A stretch of DNA of 64,000 nt from Pleomorphomonas sp. PLEO (GCF_041320595.1 NZ_CP166625.1:2974001-3038000), one strand, 5' to 3'; shown: positions 8,592 to 18,348, counted from the stretch's first letter. The notes: generated by a model not told the origin, from the letters alone. Numbers and translations: made by a program.

Positions 8592-9712
8592 CGACGTCAT
8601 CATCCGCACCAGGCGCGGAGACTCAGGCGGAACGGGATCTCGGAGTGTCGATCCTCAATGCTTTGCCGCATCCGGTGATCATGCTCGATCCGGAAGGCAG
8701 GGTCTGCTCGGCCAACGATGCGGCGCAGAATTTCTTCCAGTCCAGCGCCGCCGTGCTCGGCCGGCATTCGCTCCGGCACTTCGTGCCCTTCGGCAGCCCG
8801 CTTCTTCAACTCGTCGAGCAGGTGCGCGAGCGCGGTGCTTCGGTCAACGAGTACCGTGTCGATGTCGGTACGCCCCGCAATGGCGGTGAGCGTGTCGTCG
8901 ATATCTATGCCGCCCCGGCATCCGACCGGCCCGGTCATGTGGTGATCATGCTGCAAGAGCGCACCATGGCCGACAAGATGGACAAGCAGCTCACCCATCG
9001 CGGCGCCGCCCGCTCCGTGACCGGCCTAGCTGCCATGCTGGCGCACGAGATCAAGAATCCGCTCAGCGGCATTCGCGGCGCGGCGCAGCTTCTGGAACAG
9101 GCGGCCGACGACGAAGACCGGGCACTGACCCGACTGATCACTGATGAAGCCGACCGTATCGTCAAGCTTGTCGACCGCATGGAGGTGTTCTCCGACGAGC
9201 GGCCGATCGAGCGCGAGCCGGTCAATATCCATGCCGTGCTGGAGCACGTGAAACGCCTGGCGCTGACCGGATTTGCCCGCGATATCCGCATTGTCGAGGA
9301 ATACGATCCGTCGCTGCCGCCGGTCTATGCCAACCGTGATCAACTGGTGCAGATCTTCCTCAATCTGGTGAAGAACGCCGCTGAGGCGCTGACCGACACG
9401 CCGGACGCCGAGATAGCGCTGACGACAGCCTTCCGGCCCGGTGTGCGGCTTTCCGTGCCCGGTACGCGCGAGCGGGTCAGCCTGCCGCTGGAATTCTGCG
9501 TGCGCGACAATGGCCCCGGCGTGCCGGAAGAAATCCAGACGCACATGTTCGATCCCTTCGTTACCACCAAGACCAATGGCACCGGCCTCGGCCTCGCCCT
9601 GGTCGCCAAGATCGTTGGCGACCACGGCGGCGTCATCGAATGCGAAAGCCAGCCGCGCCGCACCACCTTCCGTCTCCTCCTTCCCGCCTACGTCGACAAG
9701 ATCGCGGACTGA
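8588..9712 (+). CDS. ntrB: Nitrogen regulation sensor kinase NtrB (GlnL)
   Basis: A 374-residue soluble histidine kinase/phosphatase that phosphorylates NtrC when nitrogen is short and is controlled by PII. A PAS domain occupies about residues 18-130. The phospho-acceptor is His153 in LAHEIKNPL. The ATP-binding domain shows [16 protein letters not shown] and GTGLGLAL. There is no membrane segment, as expected. The start overlaps the dusB stop in ATGA, so the two are translationally coupled; ntrC starts 15 bp after the ntrB stop. GAGAGGG before the ATG serves as ribosome-binding site. Confidence 0.96.
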   Translation: MTTSSSAPGAETQAERDLGVSILNALPHPVIMLDPEGRVCSANDAAQNFFQSSAAVLGRHSLRHFVPFGSPLLQLVEQVRERGASVNEYRVDVGTPRNGGERVVDIYAAPASDRPGHVVIMLQERTMADKMDKQLTHRGAARSVTGLAAMLAHEIKNPLSGIRGAAQLLEQAADDEDRALTRLITDEADRIVKLVDRMEVFSDERPIEREPVNIHAVLEHVKRLALTGFARDIRIVEEYDPSLPPVYANRDQLVQIFLNLVKNAAEALTDTPDAEIALTTAFRPGVRLSVPGTRERVSLPLEFCVRDNGPGVPEEIQTHMFDPFVTTKTNGTGLGLALVAKIVGDHGGVIECESQPRRTTFRLLLPAYVDKIAD

Positions 9713-9726
9713 AAGGGTCTTCTACG

Positions 9727-11169
9727 ATGCCTACCGGCAGCATACTCGTCGCCGACGACGACTCCGCAATCCGCACGGTGCTGAATCAGGCCCTGTCGCG
9801 GGCGGGTTATGAAGTGCGGCTCACCTCCAACGCCGCGACGCTGTGGCGCTGGGTTAGCCAAGGCGATGGCGATCTCGTCATCACCGACGTGGTGATGCCC
9901 GACGAAAACGCCTTCGATCTGCTGCCGCGCATCAAGAAAGCGCGTCCCGATCTGCCTGTTGTCGTCATGAGTGCGCAGAACACGTTCATGACGGCGATCC
10001 GCGCTTCCGAAAAGGGCGCCTACGAGTATCTGCCCAAGCCCTTCGACCTCAAGGAGCTGATCTCCATCGTCGGTCGGGCCCTGGCCGAACCCAAGGGCAA
10101 GCAGCGGCTGGAAGTCGGCGAGGATGGTTCGGAGAACATGCCGCTGGTCGGTCGTTCGCCGGCCATGCAGGAGATCTATCGCGTTCTTGCCCGCTTGATG
10201 CAGACCGACCTGACGGTGATGATTACCGGCGAGAGCGGTACCGGCAAGGAACTGGTAGCTCGTGCGCTGCACGACTACGGCAAACGCCGCAACGGTCCCT
10301 TCGTGCCGATCAACATGGCGGCCATCCCGCGCGATCTCATCGAAAGCGAGCTGTTCGGCCACGAGAAGGGTGCCTTCACCGGTGCGCAGGCCCGTTCGGC
10401 CGGCCGGTTCGAGCAGGCTGAGGGCGGCACGCTGTTTCTCGACGAGATCGGCGACATGCCGATGGATGCCCAGACGCGACTGTTGCGCGTGTTGCAGCAG
10501 GGCGAATACACCACCGTCGGCGGCCGTACGCCGATCAAGACCGACGTGCGCATTGTCGCCGCCACCAACAAGGACTTGAGGCTGCTGATCAACCAGGGCC
10601 TGTTCCGCGAGGACCTGTTCTTCCGCCTCAACGTGGTGCCGATCCGCCTGCCGCCGCTCAGGGAGCGAATCGAGGACATTCCCGATCTCGTTCGGCACTT
10701 TTTCACCGTGGCCGAGAAGGAGGGCTTACCCTCCAAGCAGATCGAGTCGGCCGCCGTGGAACGGCTCAAGCGCTACCGCTGGCCGGGCAATATCCGGGAG
10801 CTTGAGAACCTCGTTCGTCGCCTCGCCGCGCTTTATCCGCAGGACACCATCTCGGTGAACCTGATCGAAGCCGAACTGTCGACGCCGACCGTGACGCTGG
10901 TCGAGGAAGAAACGCCGACCGACGAGGACCTTTCGGAGTCGGTGGAGCGCTTCCTCGCCAAGTATTTCGCAGAGTTTGGCGACAATCTGCCGCCGCCGGG
11001 GCTCTATCACCGGATCCTCAAGGAAGTTGAGTATCCGCTGATCGGGGCGGCGCTGGCGGCAACCCGTGGCAATCAGATCAAGGCGGCCGAGCTTCTTGGC
11101 GTCAATCGCAACACCCTTCGCAAGAAGATCCGCGATCTCGATGTGCAGGTGATCCGCAACTCACGGTGA
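9727..11169 (+). CDS. ntrC: Nitrogen regulation response regulator NtrC (GlnG)
   Basis: A 480-residue sigma54-dependent activator of nitrogen-assimilation genes. The receiver domain has the acidic pocket Asp10-Asp12, phospho-acceptor Asp54 and Lys104. The AAA+ domain has Walker A GESGTGKE at 168-175 and the sigma54-contacting GAFTGA loop at 215-220. The C-terminal Fis-type helix-turn-helix reads [19 protein letters not shown]. The ATG at 9727 is chosen because the receiver domain begins there. It ends in a strong terminator hairpin; ntrY and ntrX, which usually follow in rhizobia, are absent from this window. Confidence 0.97.
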   Translation: MPTGSILVADDDSAIRTVLNQALSRAGYEVRLTSNAATLWRWVSQGDGDLVITDVVMPDENAFDLLPRIKKARPDLPVVVMSAQNTFMTAIRASEKGAYEYLPKPFDLKELISIVGRALAEPKGKQRLEVGEDGSENMPLVGRSPAMQEIYRVLARLMQTDLTVMITGESGTGKELVARALHDYGKRRNGPFVPINMAAIPRDLIESELFGHEKGAFTGAQARSAGRFEQAEGGTLFLDEIGDMPMDAQTRLLRVLQQGEYTTVGGRTPIKTDVRIVAATNKDLRLLINQGLFREDLFFRLNVVPIRLPPLRERIEDIPDLVRHFFTVAEKEGLPSKQIESAAVERLKRYRWPGNIRELENLVRRLAALYPQDTISVNLIEAELSTPTVTLVEEETPTDEDLSESVERFLAKYFAEFGDNLPPPGLYHRILKEVEYPLIGAALAATRGNQIKAAELLGVNRNTLRKKIRDLDVQVIRNSR

Positions 11170-11189
11170 GCCACGCGTAACACGTGGGA

Positions 11190-11219
11190 AAAAGGCGTCG
11201 GCCAAGGCCGGCGCCTTTT
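11190..11219 (+). terminator. Rho-independent terminator after ntrC
   Basis: A 14-bp GC-rich stem (11190-11203 with 11206-11219, one G-T pair) with a 2-nt loop begins with AAAA and ends in TTTT, 20 bp after the ntrC stop. It closes the dusB-ntrB-ntrC operon. Confidence 0.85.
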
Positions 11220-11322
11220 GCGTCTCATCTCTCGGTGCCTTCCGGCAGCAAAACACTCCCTCAATCCGGAACTCAGGCGAAATTGGAGCCTTTCCGGAGT
11301 TTTTCTGACAGGATGTGACGCG

Positions 11323-11487
11323 CTATCGCACAAGACCAAGTATATAGCGGGCTGTTCGCTTGACGATGCTGGTTTTCTGGCAGGCGACTGTCAGTTCCAA
11401 TTCATAGTCATATTGACTCTGGTCTGGAAATGACCTTTTCTTCGGCTTTGGCTGCATGAATAGGTGGATGTATTGTTCGGGGGTCAT
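11323..11487 (-). CDS. Possible small protein of 54 aa, function unknown
   Basis: A short open frame in the 350-bp gap between ntrC and the LysR gene. The ATG (ending at 11487) is preceded by AAGGGAG at a good distance, and the frame encodes MTPEQYIHLFMQPK and a Lys/Arg/Tyr-rich remainder ending LGLVR. It resembles nothing I recognise and has no membrane segment. Codon use is more AT-rich than in the neighbours, which fits either an acquired fragment or chance. Overlapping frames exist on the other strand. The ribosome-binding site is the main support. Confidence 0.3.
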   Translation of the reverse strand: MTPEQYIHLFMQPKPKKRSFPDQSQYDYELELTVACQKTSIVKRTARYILGLVR

Positions 11488-11570
11488 GGCGTTTCTCCCT
11501 TATCCACCTCCTAGATAGAGCGGCAAATGAATCGCTTCAATCCTGCAGGATTGCAACTTGGCATTCAGAA

Positions 11571-12476
11571 ATGAAACACATCCCTTGGGACTCCTATCAG
11601 ATCTTCCTGGCGGTTGCCCGCAGTGGCAGCCTCAGCGCCGCGGCCGACCGGATCGGCCTTTCCAGCGCCACCATCGGCCGGCGGATGCTGGAGCTTGAAC
11701 GGCAAATGGAATGTGGTTTGTTCCTGCGCAGCCAGACTGGCTATTCACTGACCGGCGGCGGGCAGGCGTTGCTCGACCATCTCGCGGGCATGGAAGCGGC
11801 CGGGCGCGAGATGGAGATCTGGAACGCTGGCCTGTGCGGGGCGATCCGCATCCGGATCTGCGCCGGCACTTGGTGCGCTCGCTTCCTCACCCGCAATCTC
11901 GGCGAGCTGGTTCTCCCCGGTGATCGGCATGGCATCGACATCGGCATCGGCGAGGAGAGGGCGTCGCTCGCTCACCGCAGTGCCGATATCGGCATCCGCG
12001 CCTTTGAGCCGGAGGAAACCAATCTGGCCGCGGTGCGGCTGCCGGAAGTGGCTTATGCCGTCTATGCCGTCTCAGACATGCCACCCTCCCACGGCGAGCG
12101 CTGGATCGCTGTCTCGGAAGAAATGGCCGTCTCCCGCTATCTGCGCTATCCGCATGACAAGTGGCCGAACAATCTGATTGCCACGGTGAGCCGGGCCGAA
12201 GGACTGCTCCATTCGATCCTGTCCGGCGCCGGAGTTGGTGTCCTGCCCTGCTTCGTCGGCGACGTCGATCCGGAACTCCGCCGGGTGGGTGAGGAAATCA
12301 GCGAGCTTCGGCACCGGAGTTGGCTCGTCATGAACAACGAGGACCGTCACCGGCCAGAGATCCGAGCTGTGGTTGATCGCATGACCGCGCTGTTTCGTCG
12401 GCACGCCGCTTTGTTCGAAGGGCAATGCCGGCTGGGCGAGCCGACCTTGTCAAACGTGCGCGATATGGCCACATAG
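11571..12476 (+). CDS. LysR-family transcriptional regulator
   Basis: A 301-residue regulator starting with a LysR winged helix (QIFLAVARSGSLSAAADRIG then a recognition helix with ATIGRRMLELE), followed by a substrate-binding-like domain that is shorter and less conserved than usual. No clear ribosome-binding site precedes the ATG. It is followed 23 bp later by an FAD monooxygenase on the same strand, so the two are probably cotranscribed. Its targets are unknown. The segment from about 11.2 to 15.2 kb reads as accessory DNA between core operons. Confidence 0.85.
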   Translation: MKHIPWDSYQIFLAVARSGSLSAAADRIGLSSATIGRRMLELERQMECGLFLRSQTGYSLTGGGQALLDHLAGMEAAGREMEIWNAGLCGAIRIRICAGTWCARFLTRNLGELVLPGDRHGIDIGIGEERASLAHRSADIGIRAFEPEETNLAAVRLPEVAYAVYAVSDMPPSHGERWIAVSEEMAVSRYLRYPHDKWPNNLIATVSRAEGLLHSILSGAGVGVLPCFVGDVDPELRRVGEEISELRHRSWLVMNNEDRHRPEIRAVVDRMTALFRRHAALFEGQCRLGEPTLSNVRDMAT

Positions 12477-12499
12477 GGCACTTGTTTTTGGAGACGCGC

Positions 12500-13684
12500 A
12501 TGAGCGAGGCGCCGCAGCATTTCGACGTCGCCGTTGTTGGGGGAGGGCCGGCAGGCCTCGCCGCGGCCATTGCGCTTGCCGACGCGGGTGTGCGCGTGGC
12601 GCTGATAGCGCCGCGCCCCAGTGTCAACGACTGGCGGACGACGGCGCTTCTGGGCGGCTCCGTGGATTTCCTCGAACGACACGGCGTTTGGGCGGGGCTC
12701 CGATCCGTCGCTGCGCCGCTCAGGCGAATGCGGCTCATCGACGCCTCCGGCCGCCTCTTCCGGGCGCCTGACGTCACCTTTGACGCCCGAGAGATCGGCC
12801 GGGATCTGTATGGCTATAACGTTGCCAATGGCCCCTTGGTCGCCGCGCTGTCGGACGCCGTGGCCGCCCGTGGCGGCGGCATTGTTCGCTTTGAGACACT
12901 GTTCCAGGCGCTCGATCATGGCGAGAAAGCTGATCTACTCACGGTTTCTTCGGGCGAGACCGTCACCGCCGAATTGGTGATCGCGGCGGACGGCCGCAAT
13001 TCCGGTGTTCGCCAAGCGGCCGGCATCGAGGTGAAATCCTGGAGCTATCCGCAGGAGGCGCTGGTGCTGGCGCTTTCACACAGCGTGCCGCACCACGATA
13101 CCTCAGTCGAGTTTCACACCGAGGCGGGGCCATTCACCCTGGTTCCCCATGGCTCGCGACGGTCGTCGCTGGTGTGGATGGACCGCCCCGAAGTGATCGA
13201 GGCCATGCATGGACTCGATGACGCGGCGCTCGCCATGGAAATTGAACGCCGATCGAACTCGGCCCTGGGGGCCGTCACCATCGACAGCCCCCGCCAGCGC
13301 TGGCCGATTTCCGGCTTTCAGGCGCGGCGATTGGCCGCTGGCCGCGTTGTGCTGATGGGCGAGGCGGCGCATGGATTCCCGCCGATCGGCGCACAGGGCT
13401 TCAACCTGACGCTACGCGATATCGCGACGCTAGAGGAGATCGTCCGCGCCGTGACGCATCCGTCGACTGGCAATATCCTCGACGGCGCGATGGTTGCCAA
13501 GCGCTATGGCCATGCCCGTCGTCTTGATGTGACCGGACGGGTGACCGGCGTCGATCTTCTCAACCGTTCGCTGCTCAACGGCTTCCTGCCGATGCAGTTA
13601 GTCCGCACCGCCGGCCTGATGGTGGCCCGGGAGATTGGGCCCGTCAGGCGGCTTTTGATGCGAGCGGGGCTCGGCGGGCGGTAG
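12500..13684 (+). CDS. UbiH/COQ6-family FAD-dependent monooxygenase
   Basis: A 394-residue flavoprotein hydroxylase of the UbiH/UbiF/VisC/COQ6 group, which hydroxylates the ubiquinone ring. The N-terminal dinucleotide-binding GGGPAG is at 14-19, the ADGR motif at 163-166, and the FAD-ribityl motif GEAAHGFPPIGAQG near residue 290; the last is typical of the ubiquinone branch. The ATG at 12500 has GGAGA 5 nt upstream. Which ring position it hydroxylates cannot be told from sequence. It lies 23 bp after the LysR gene and is convergent with the AraC gene. Confidence 0.9.
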   Translation: MSEAPQHFDVAVVGGGPAGLAAAIALADAGVRVALIAPRPSVNDWRTTALLGGSVDFLERHGVWAGLRSVAAPLRRMRLIDASGRLFRAPDVTFDAREIGRDLYGYNVANGPLVAALSDAVAARGGGIVRFETLFQALDHGEKADLLTVSSGETVTAELVIAADGRNSGVRQAAGIEVKSWSYPQEALVLALSHSVPHHDTSVEFHTEAGPFTLVPHGSRRSSLVWMDRPEVIEAMHGLDDAALAMEIERRSNSALGAVTIDSPRQRWPISGFQARRLAAGRVVLMGEAAHGFPPIGAQGFNLTLRDIATLEEIVRAVTHPSTGNILDGAMVAKRYGHARRLDVTGRVTGVDLLNRSLLNGFLPMQLVRTAGLMVAREIGPVRRLLMRAGLGGR

Positions 13685-13704
13685 CGGCATGATTGCCATC
13701 CAAG

Positions 13705-14481
13705 TCATAAGGGGTGCTGGAAGTAAGCGGACGGCGTGACGCCCAAAGTTCGCTTGAAGAGGGCGATGAAGGCGCTGAGGCTGTCATAGCCGAGATCGAG
13801 GGCGACGATGGTCACCGCTTGCCCTTCGGCCAGCAACTCGAGAGCCCGCATCAGCGTCGCCCTCTGGCGCCATGCCGTATAGGTGAAGCCGGTTTCCGAG
13901 ACGAAGCGGCGGCTCAGTGTTCGTTCCGAGATGCCGGCCCATTGCGCCCATTCGTCCACGCCGCGTCGGTCGCCCGGCTTGTCGAGCAAGGCGCGTGCGA
14001 TCAGGGCAAGGCGCGGGTCGCGCGGCATCGGCAGCCCAAACGGTTTGACGGGAGCGGCGCGCAACTCGTCGAGAATCACCATGGCAACGTGCCACTGCTG
14101 CTCGTCGAGAGTTGAACCTTGCCAATCCGAAGCACGGAGGACCGCCTCGCGCAGCAGACCCGAGGTTCTGATCGTGCAGGGACGCTTGGGCAAGCTCAGG
14201 CAGGCCGCCTCAGACACATAGCAACTCCACGCCTCGACGGCGCCGTGCGTCCATCCGTAATGCGGCTGGTGGGAAGGCAACCAAACGGCGTGATCGGCAG
14301 GCACGACCCAAGAACCGTTGTCCGTTCCCATGGTCAGCAGTCCCCGGCGCAGACCGGAGAGCTGCCCGCGCGCATGGCTGTGCATCCCCAGTTCGCGATA
14401 TTCGGCTTCCGCCTCGTACAGCGCGACGATGATTGGGTCACGAGCGTCGCTGGCCGCTAAGGCGAACTTCTCCTCAATCAT
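13705..14481 (-). CDS. AraC-family regulator with cupin sensor domain
   Basis: A 258-residue regulator. The N-terminal half is cupin-like (HSHARGQLSG, then a WVVPADHAVWLPSHQPH segment), and the C-terminal 100 residues carry two AraC helix-turn-helix motifs (VDEWAQWAGISERTLSRRF and VTIVALDLGYDSLSAFIALFKR). The layout matches single-gene regulators of the NimR/YdeC type, which often control a divergent exporter or enzyme. The start is the ATG ending at 14481; an in-frame TTG 15 bp upstream is less likely. It is divergent from the PPOX gene, with 88 bp between them containing AATTAATT, a possible operator. Confidence 0.9.
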   Translation of the reverse strand: MIEEKFALAASDARDPIIVALYEAEAEYRELGMHSHARGQLSGLRRGLLTMGTDNGSWVVPADHAVWLPSHQPHYGWTHGAVEAWSCYVSEAACLSLPKRPCTIRTSGLLREAVLRASDWQGSTLDEQQWHVAMVILDELRAAPVKPFGLPMPRDPRLALIARALLDKPGDRRGVDEWAQWAGISERTLSRRFVSETGFTYTAWRQRATLMRALELLAEGQAVTIVALDLGYDSLSAFIALFKRTLGVTPSAYFQHPL

Positions 14482-14569
14482 GGCAGCTACTCGCAATTAA
14501 TTGGCGCCGATAGCTTAGCGCGGCCGCGCAGAAGCGGCTACTTCTCCCTTGCTTGAACAGGAGAAGCCG

Positions 14570-15195
14570 ATGGACTCGCAAACTTCCCGTCTTGCTGAAG
14601 CCGACCTCGACCGGCTCTATGCGCCACCGTCGGAGCATATCCAGAAGGCAGTCATGCCGGAGCTCCTGTCATTTCATGTCGCCTATTTGGAGAAGGCGAC
14701 GTTTTTCTGCCTCGCCACAGGCGATAGCACCGGGCTCGATGCGTCGCCGCGCGGAGGTCCGCCGGGCTTCGTTCGCGTGCTGGACAGCAAGACCGTGGCG
14801 TTCGCCGACTGGCCGGGAAACAACCGAATCGAATCCATGCGCAACCTCACGCAGGACGACCGGCTTGGCATGCTGTTCCTGTTCCCTGGCCTCGACGTGT
14901 TCATGCGGATCAATGGACACAGCCGCATATCCGAAAATGCGGCGCTTTGCTCAAGTCTGGTGGAGGGCCGAAGGTACCCAAAACCGCCATCATCGTCACG
15001 GTGGACGAGGTCCTGTTCCATTGCGGAAAGGCTGTGAACCGGGCACGGCTTTGGGCCCCGGGATCTCTGATCGACCGCAAAAGCCTGCCCACACCAGGGC
15101 AGATGCTGGCCGCAATGACCCAGCAGGATGCAACCGTCGCCGAGCAGATCGATGCGCACTATGACCTGGCGGTCCGGACCAATCTCTACGGCTGA
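14570..15195 (+). pseudogene. PPOX-family FMN flavoprotein, frameshifted as read
   Basis: The ATG at 14570 has AGGAGA upstream and encodes a pyridoxamine 5'-phosphate oxidase-type split barrel (FFCLATGD, DASPRGGPPGFVRV, FADWPGNNR, MLFLFPG). The reading frame fails near 14965-14975: the family sequence continues in the next frame as VPKTAIIVTVDEVLFHCGKA through to ...VRTNLYG and a stop at 15195. Restoring one base there (for example in the GGG run) would give a 208-residue protein of normal length. Either a genuine recent mutation or a sequencing deletion explains it. The substrate is unknown. It is divergent from the AraC gene. Confidence 0.8.
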
Positions 15196-15275
15196 GGTCT
15201 TTCGGGAGAGGGCTCCTTAGCACAAAGGCGCCAAGTGGCCCCCAACAAGCAAAGGCTCTTTGTGGTTGGCAAGGT

Positions 15276-15298
15276 AAGGACGCCGATTCGGCGCCCTT
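15276..15298. terminator. Hairpin between convergent PPOX gene and mltG
   Basis: AAGGACGCCG (15276-15285) pairs with CGGCGCCCTT (15289-15298), with one mismatch and a 3-nt loop. It lies just beyond the mltG stop and 80 bp past the PPOX stop, between convergent genes. There is no clear T-run on either side, so a terminator role is tentative. Confidence 0.4.
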
Positions 15299-15301
15299 AT
15301 C

Positions 15302-16597
15302 TCATTCCGGTTTTGGTTGGGGCAGTACCGGCAGTTTGGGGTCACGCGGTGTTTCGCCATCCAACAGATCGTTGGGGTCTGCCTTCGCAGCCGGAGCGTC
15401 GCTGTCGCTGTCTGGTGGCAGGTCAACGGCGTCCGGATCCTTGGTATCGACATCGGGCTTACCGGCGGCGGCTCTCTCACGCTCAACCTTGCGCCATTTT
15501 ACGACGTTGCGATTGTGCTCTGTGAGGCTGGCCGCGAAAATGTGCCCGCCAGTGCCGTCGGCGACGAAATACAGATCCTTGGTATTGGACGGATTGGCCA
15601 CCGCTTCCAGCGCGGCACGGCCGGGGTTGGCGATAGGCCCCGGCGGCAGGCCATTGACGTGATACGTGTTGTAAGGCGTGGGCTTATCGATATCGGCGCG
15701 GGTGATTGATCGGCCGAGCGTGCCGGCTCCGCCGACGAGGCCGTAAATGATCGTCGGATCCGACTGCAGGCGCATGTTGTGTTCGAGCCGGTTGAGGAAC
15801 ACGGAAGCGACATGCGGCCGTTCGTCGGCCTTGCCGGTTTCCTTCTCGACGATCGAAGCCAGCGTCACCAACTCCATCGGGTTGGAGAAGGGGAGGTCGC
15901 GGTTGCGGCCAGCCCAGATCTCATCGAGCGTCTTGGCGTGGGCCGTTTTCATCTGCTCGAGGATCTGACCGCGGGAGGCGCCGCGCGTGAAGCTGTAAGT
16001 CTCCGGCAGCAGTGTGCCTTCGGCGGGCACGGTCGGAACCGCGCCGGTGAGGAATTCGCTTTGCTTCAAGCGCTCGACGATCTGCTGGGAGGTGAGGCCC
16101 TCTGGGAAGGTGATCTGATGCATGATCGCCTTGCCCGAGACCAGCATGTTCATCACGCCACGCATGCTGACGCCGGCCGGGAACGCGTATTCACCGGCCT
16201 TGAGTCGGCCTTGCTGCTGGTAGGCGCGCACACCGCCGACAAAGATATAGTGGCCGAGCATATCGTAGGGGTTTTCGATCACCCCCTCGGTCTGCAGGAT
16301 GTCAGCGACGCGGACGACGCCGGAATCGGCAGGTATGACGACGACCTTTTCCTCAGTCAGCGGGCCGGGCTTCTCGAACTCGCTCTTGCCCCAATAGAGC
16401 ACGGCACCGGCAGCGAAAACACCGAGCAGCAGCAGGGTCACGAGGCCGTTCATAACGACGACGATCGGGTTGCGGGCTCGGCGCGACCGCGGCAAGGGCG
16501 GTGCTTGCTCGGGCGCAAGCGCCTCCCGCGGGCTTTTCGGATTGACCCGCGTTTTGATCCCGTCAGGGGTGTCTGTTGCGTCCTGCCTGTCGTCCAT
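15302..16597 (-). CDS. mltG: Endolytic transglycosylase MltG (YceG)
   Basis: A single-pass inner-membrane enzyme that cleaves nascent glycan strands in the periplasm and is thought to set their length. About 45 cytoplasmic residues precede one membrane helix (VVMNGLVTLLLLGVFAAGAVL). The periplasmic YceG domain follows, with the catalytic glutamate in LASIVEKETG and the LQSDPTIIYG and YNTYHVNGLPPGPI motifs. An acidic, Pro-rich tail of about 50 residues follows the domain. Starts at the ATG ending at 16597 or 18 bp earlier (16615) are both possible. It lies downstream of fabF, as usual in rhizobia, but a terminator lies between them. Confidence 0.94.
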   Translation of the reverse strand: MDDRQDATDTPDGIKTRVNPKSPREALAPEQAPPLPRSRRARNPIVVVMNGLVTLLLLGVFAAGAVLYWGKSEFEKPGPLTEEKVVVIPADSGVVRVADILQTEGVIENPYDMLGHYIFVGGVRAYQQQGRLKAGEYAFPAGVSMRGVMNMLVSGKAIMHQITFPEGLTSQQIVERLKQSEFLTGAVPTVPAEGTLLPETYSFTRGASRGQILEQMKTAHAKTLDEIWAGRNRDLPFSNPMELVTLASIVEKETGKADERPHVASVFLNRLEHNMRLQSDPTIIYGLVGGAGTLGRSITRADIDKPTPYNTYHVNGLPPGPIANPGRAALEAVANPSNTKDLYFVADGTGGHIFAASLTEHNRNVVKWRKVERERAAAGKPDVDTKDPDAVDLPPDSDSDAPAAKADPNDLLDGETPRDPKLPVLPQPKPE

Positions 16598-16799
16598 GGG
16601 CCATAGTCTCTTCATGGGGCGCGATCCGTCACTTCCGCCCATGATTGTGGCAGCAGCGCGGAACGGTGGCCGTCAAGGCGCCGAACCCAGGGGCAAAGCG
16701 TCTTTCCAGGCCCGTTCGGGCGAACTTCCAAGCAGCACGCCACCTCCGGCCTTGGCAAGCGCCGCTTTGGTGATTGCCACAGCTTTCGCCAACCGAATC

Positions 16800-16837
16800 A
16801 AAAGGCCCACCAGACGAAAGCGTCCGGTAGGCCTTTT
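16800..16837 (-). terminator. Terminator after fabF
   Basis: Read on the minus strand, AAAAGGCC with ACC and GACG blocks pairs across a short loop (CTTT) with the matching blocks ending GGCCTTTT, with two small mismatches. It starts 22 bp after the fabF stop, so most fabF transcripts probably end here before mltG. Confidence 0.7.
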
Positions 16838-16859
16838 TTGCTTCAGTCGCCGATGGCTC

Positions 16860-18122
16860 TCAGCCCTCGAAGGCCTTGACGATCAGCGAGGCGTTGGTGC
16901 CACCGAAACCGAAGGAGTTCGAGAGTGCGTAACGCAGCTTCTTTTCCTTGGCCTTGTGCGGCACGAGGTCGATCGGAGTCTCGACGTTGGGATTGTCGAG
17001 ATTGATGGTTGGCGGCAGGATGCTGTCGCGTATGGCAAGCGTGGTGTAGATCGCCTCGATCGCGCCCGCGGCACCCAGAAGGTGGCCGGTCATCGACTTG
17101 GTCGAGGACATGGCCAGATTTTTCGCTGCGTCGCCGAACAGCCGTTCGACGGCGCCCACTTCGATACCGTCGGCCATGGTCGACGTGCCGTGGGCATTGA
17201 CGTAGCCGATCTCCTCCGGCGAGATCTTGGCATGGCGCAGGGCGGCCTTCATGCAGCGGTACGCACCGTCGCCGTCCTCGGAAGGAGCGGTGATGTGGTA
17301 GGCGTCGCCTGACATGCCGTAGCCGACGATTTCACCGTAGATGGTGGCGCCGCGCTTCTTGGCGTGCTCCAGCTCTTCGACGACGACAACGCCGGCGCCT
17401 TCGCCCATCACGAAACCATCACGGTCGCGATCATAGGGGCGCGAGCCCTGTTCCGGACGGTCATTGAAGGCGAAGCAGAGCGCCTTCATCGAAGCAAAGC
17501 CGGCGAGCGAGAGACGGCAGATCGGGCTTTCCGCGCCGCCGGCAAGCATGACGTCCGCCTCATCGTTGGCAATCAGCCGCGCTGCGTCGCCGATGGCGTG
17601 CGAACCGGTCGAACAGGCGGTGACGACCGACGAGTTCGGGCCCTTATAGCCGTGGGCAATGGAGATATAGCCGGCGGTGAGGTTGATCAGGCGGCCGGGG
17701 ATGAAGAAGGGAGAAACGCGGCGCGGCCCCTTGTCGCGCAACGTGTAACCCGCTTCGACGATGCCGTTGATGCCACCGATGCCGGAGCCAACCAGCACAC
17801 CGGAACGCACCTGATCGTCATAGTCGGTCGGCTGCCAGCCGCTATCCTCGACCGCCTGGCGGGCGGCCTCGAGCGCGAAGATGATGAAATCGTCGACCTT
17901 GCGCTGGTCCTTGGGATCCATCGCATGATCAGGATTGAAGGTCGCACCAGTGCCGTCGCCGCGTGGAATAACACCGGCGATCTGGCAGGCGATATCGTCG
18001 ACAGGAATGGATTCAATGCGGCGAATGCCGCTCTTACCGGCCTTGATGGCAGCCCAGTTGTGCTCGACACCGCAGCCGAGCGGCGTGACCATGCCGAGAC
18101 CGGTGATGACGACTCGTCTCAT
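16860..18122 (-). CDS. fabF: 3-oxoacyl-ACP synthase II FabF
   Basis: A 420-residue condensing enzyme that elongates acyl-ACP with malonyl-ACP in fatty-acid synthesis. The catalytic triad is Cys170 (VVTACSTG), His311 (NAHGTST) and His347 (TGHLLGA). The ATG ending at 18122 gives the canonical MRRVVITGLGMVTPLG start; the longer frame adds 26 unrelated residues. It lies downstream of acpP on the same strand, with a hairpin in the 226-bp gap, so it may have its own promoter. Confidence 0.96.
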   Translation of the reverse strand: MRRVVITGLGMVTPLGCGVEHNWAAIKAGKSGIRRIESIPVDDIACQIAGVIPRGDGTGATFNPDHAMDPKDQRKVDDFIIFALEAARQAVEDSGWQPTDYDDQVRSGVLVGSGIGGINGIVEAGYTLRDKGPRRVSPFFIPGRLINLTAGYISIAHGYKGPNSSVVTACSTGSHAIGDAARLIANDEADVMLAGGAESPICRLSLAGFASMKALCFAFNDRPEQGSRPYDRDRDGFVMGEGAGVVVVEELEHAKKRGATIYGEIVGYGMSGDAYHITAPSEDGDGAYRCMKAALRHAKISPEEIGYVNAHGTSTMADGIEVGAVERLFGDAAKNLAMSSTKSMTGHLLGAAGAIEAIYTTLAIRDSILPPTINLDNPNVETPIDLVPHKAKEKKLRYALSNSFGFGGTNASLIVKAFEG

Positions 18123-18299
18123 TGGACGAGAGCCTCCCTGCTGATCGTCTCCGCCGGGTCCGTAACCACAATGGGAGAGGACACGCTCAACGGGACGCAA
18201 TTTACGGAGCGGAGGGACCGTTCAGCCGGTCGGACCAACCGAAGACGCCGCCGGCCGATTCGCCGACGTCGGTCCCGTGAACGCACTGTTAAGCAAAGA

Positions 18300-18326
18300 A
18301 AGCAGCTCCTCGGGGAGGAACTGCTT
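18300..18326 (-). terminator. Hairpin after acpP
   Basis: AAGCAGCTCCTC (18300-18311) pairs with GAGGAACTGCTT (18315-18326) with one G-T-type mismatch and a 3-nt loop. On the minus strand the stem is followed by TCTTTG. It lies 22 bp after the acpP stop and may attenuate transcription into fabF, which would help keep acpP expression far higher than that of its neighbour. Confidence 0.6.
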
Positions 18327-18348
18327 CCCTGCCGAACACGTCCGGAAT

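Noticed and set aside
7374-8609. A minus-strand extension of ispDF opposite dusB and the ntrB start
   Set aside because: Conserved DusB motifs occupy the other strand, and IspD similarity starts only after about 7330.
11218-11433. A 71-codon plus-strand frame after ntrC
   Set aside because: It begins at the ntrC terminator, lacks a ribosome-binding site and resembles nothing.
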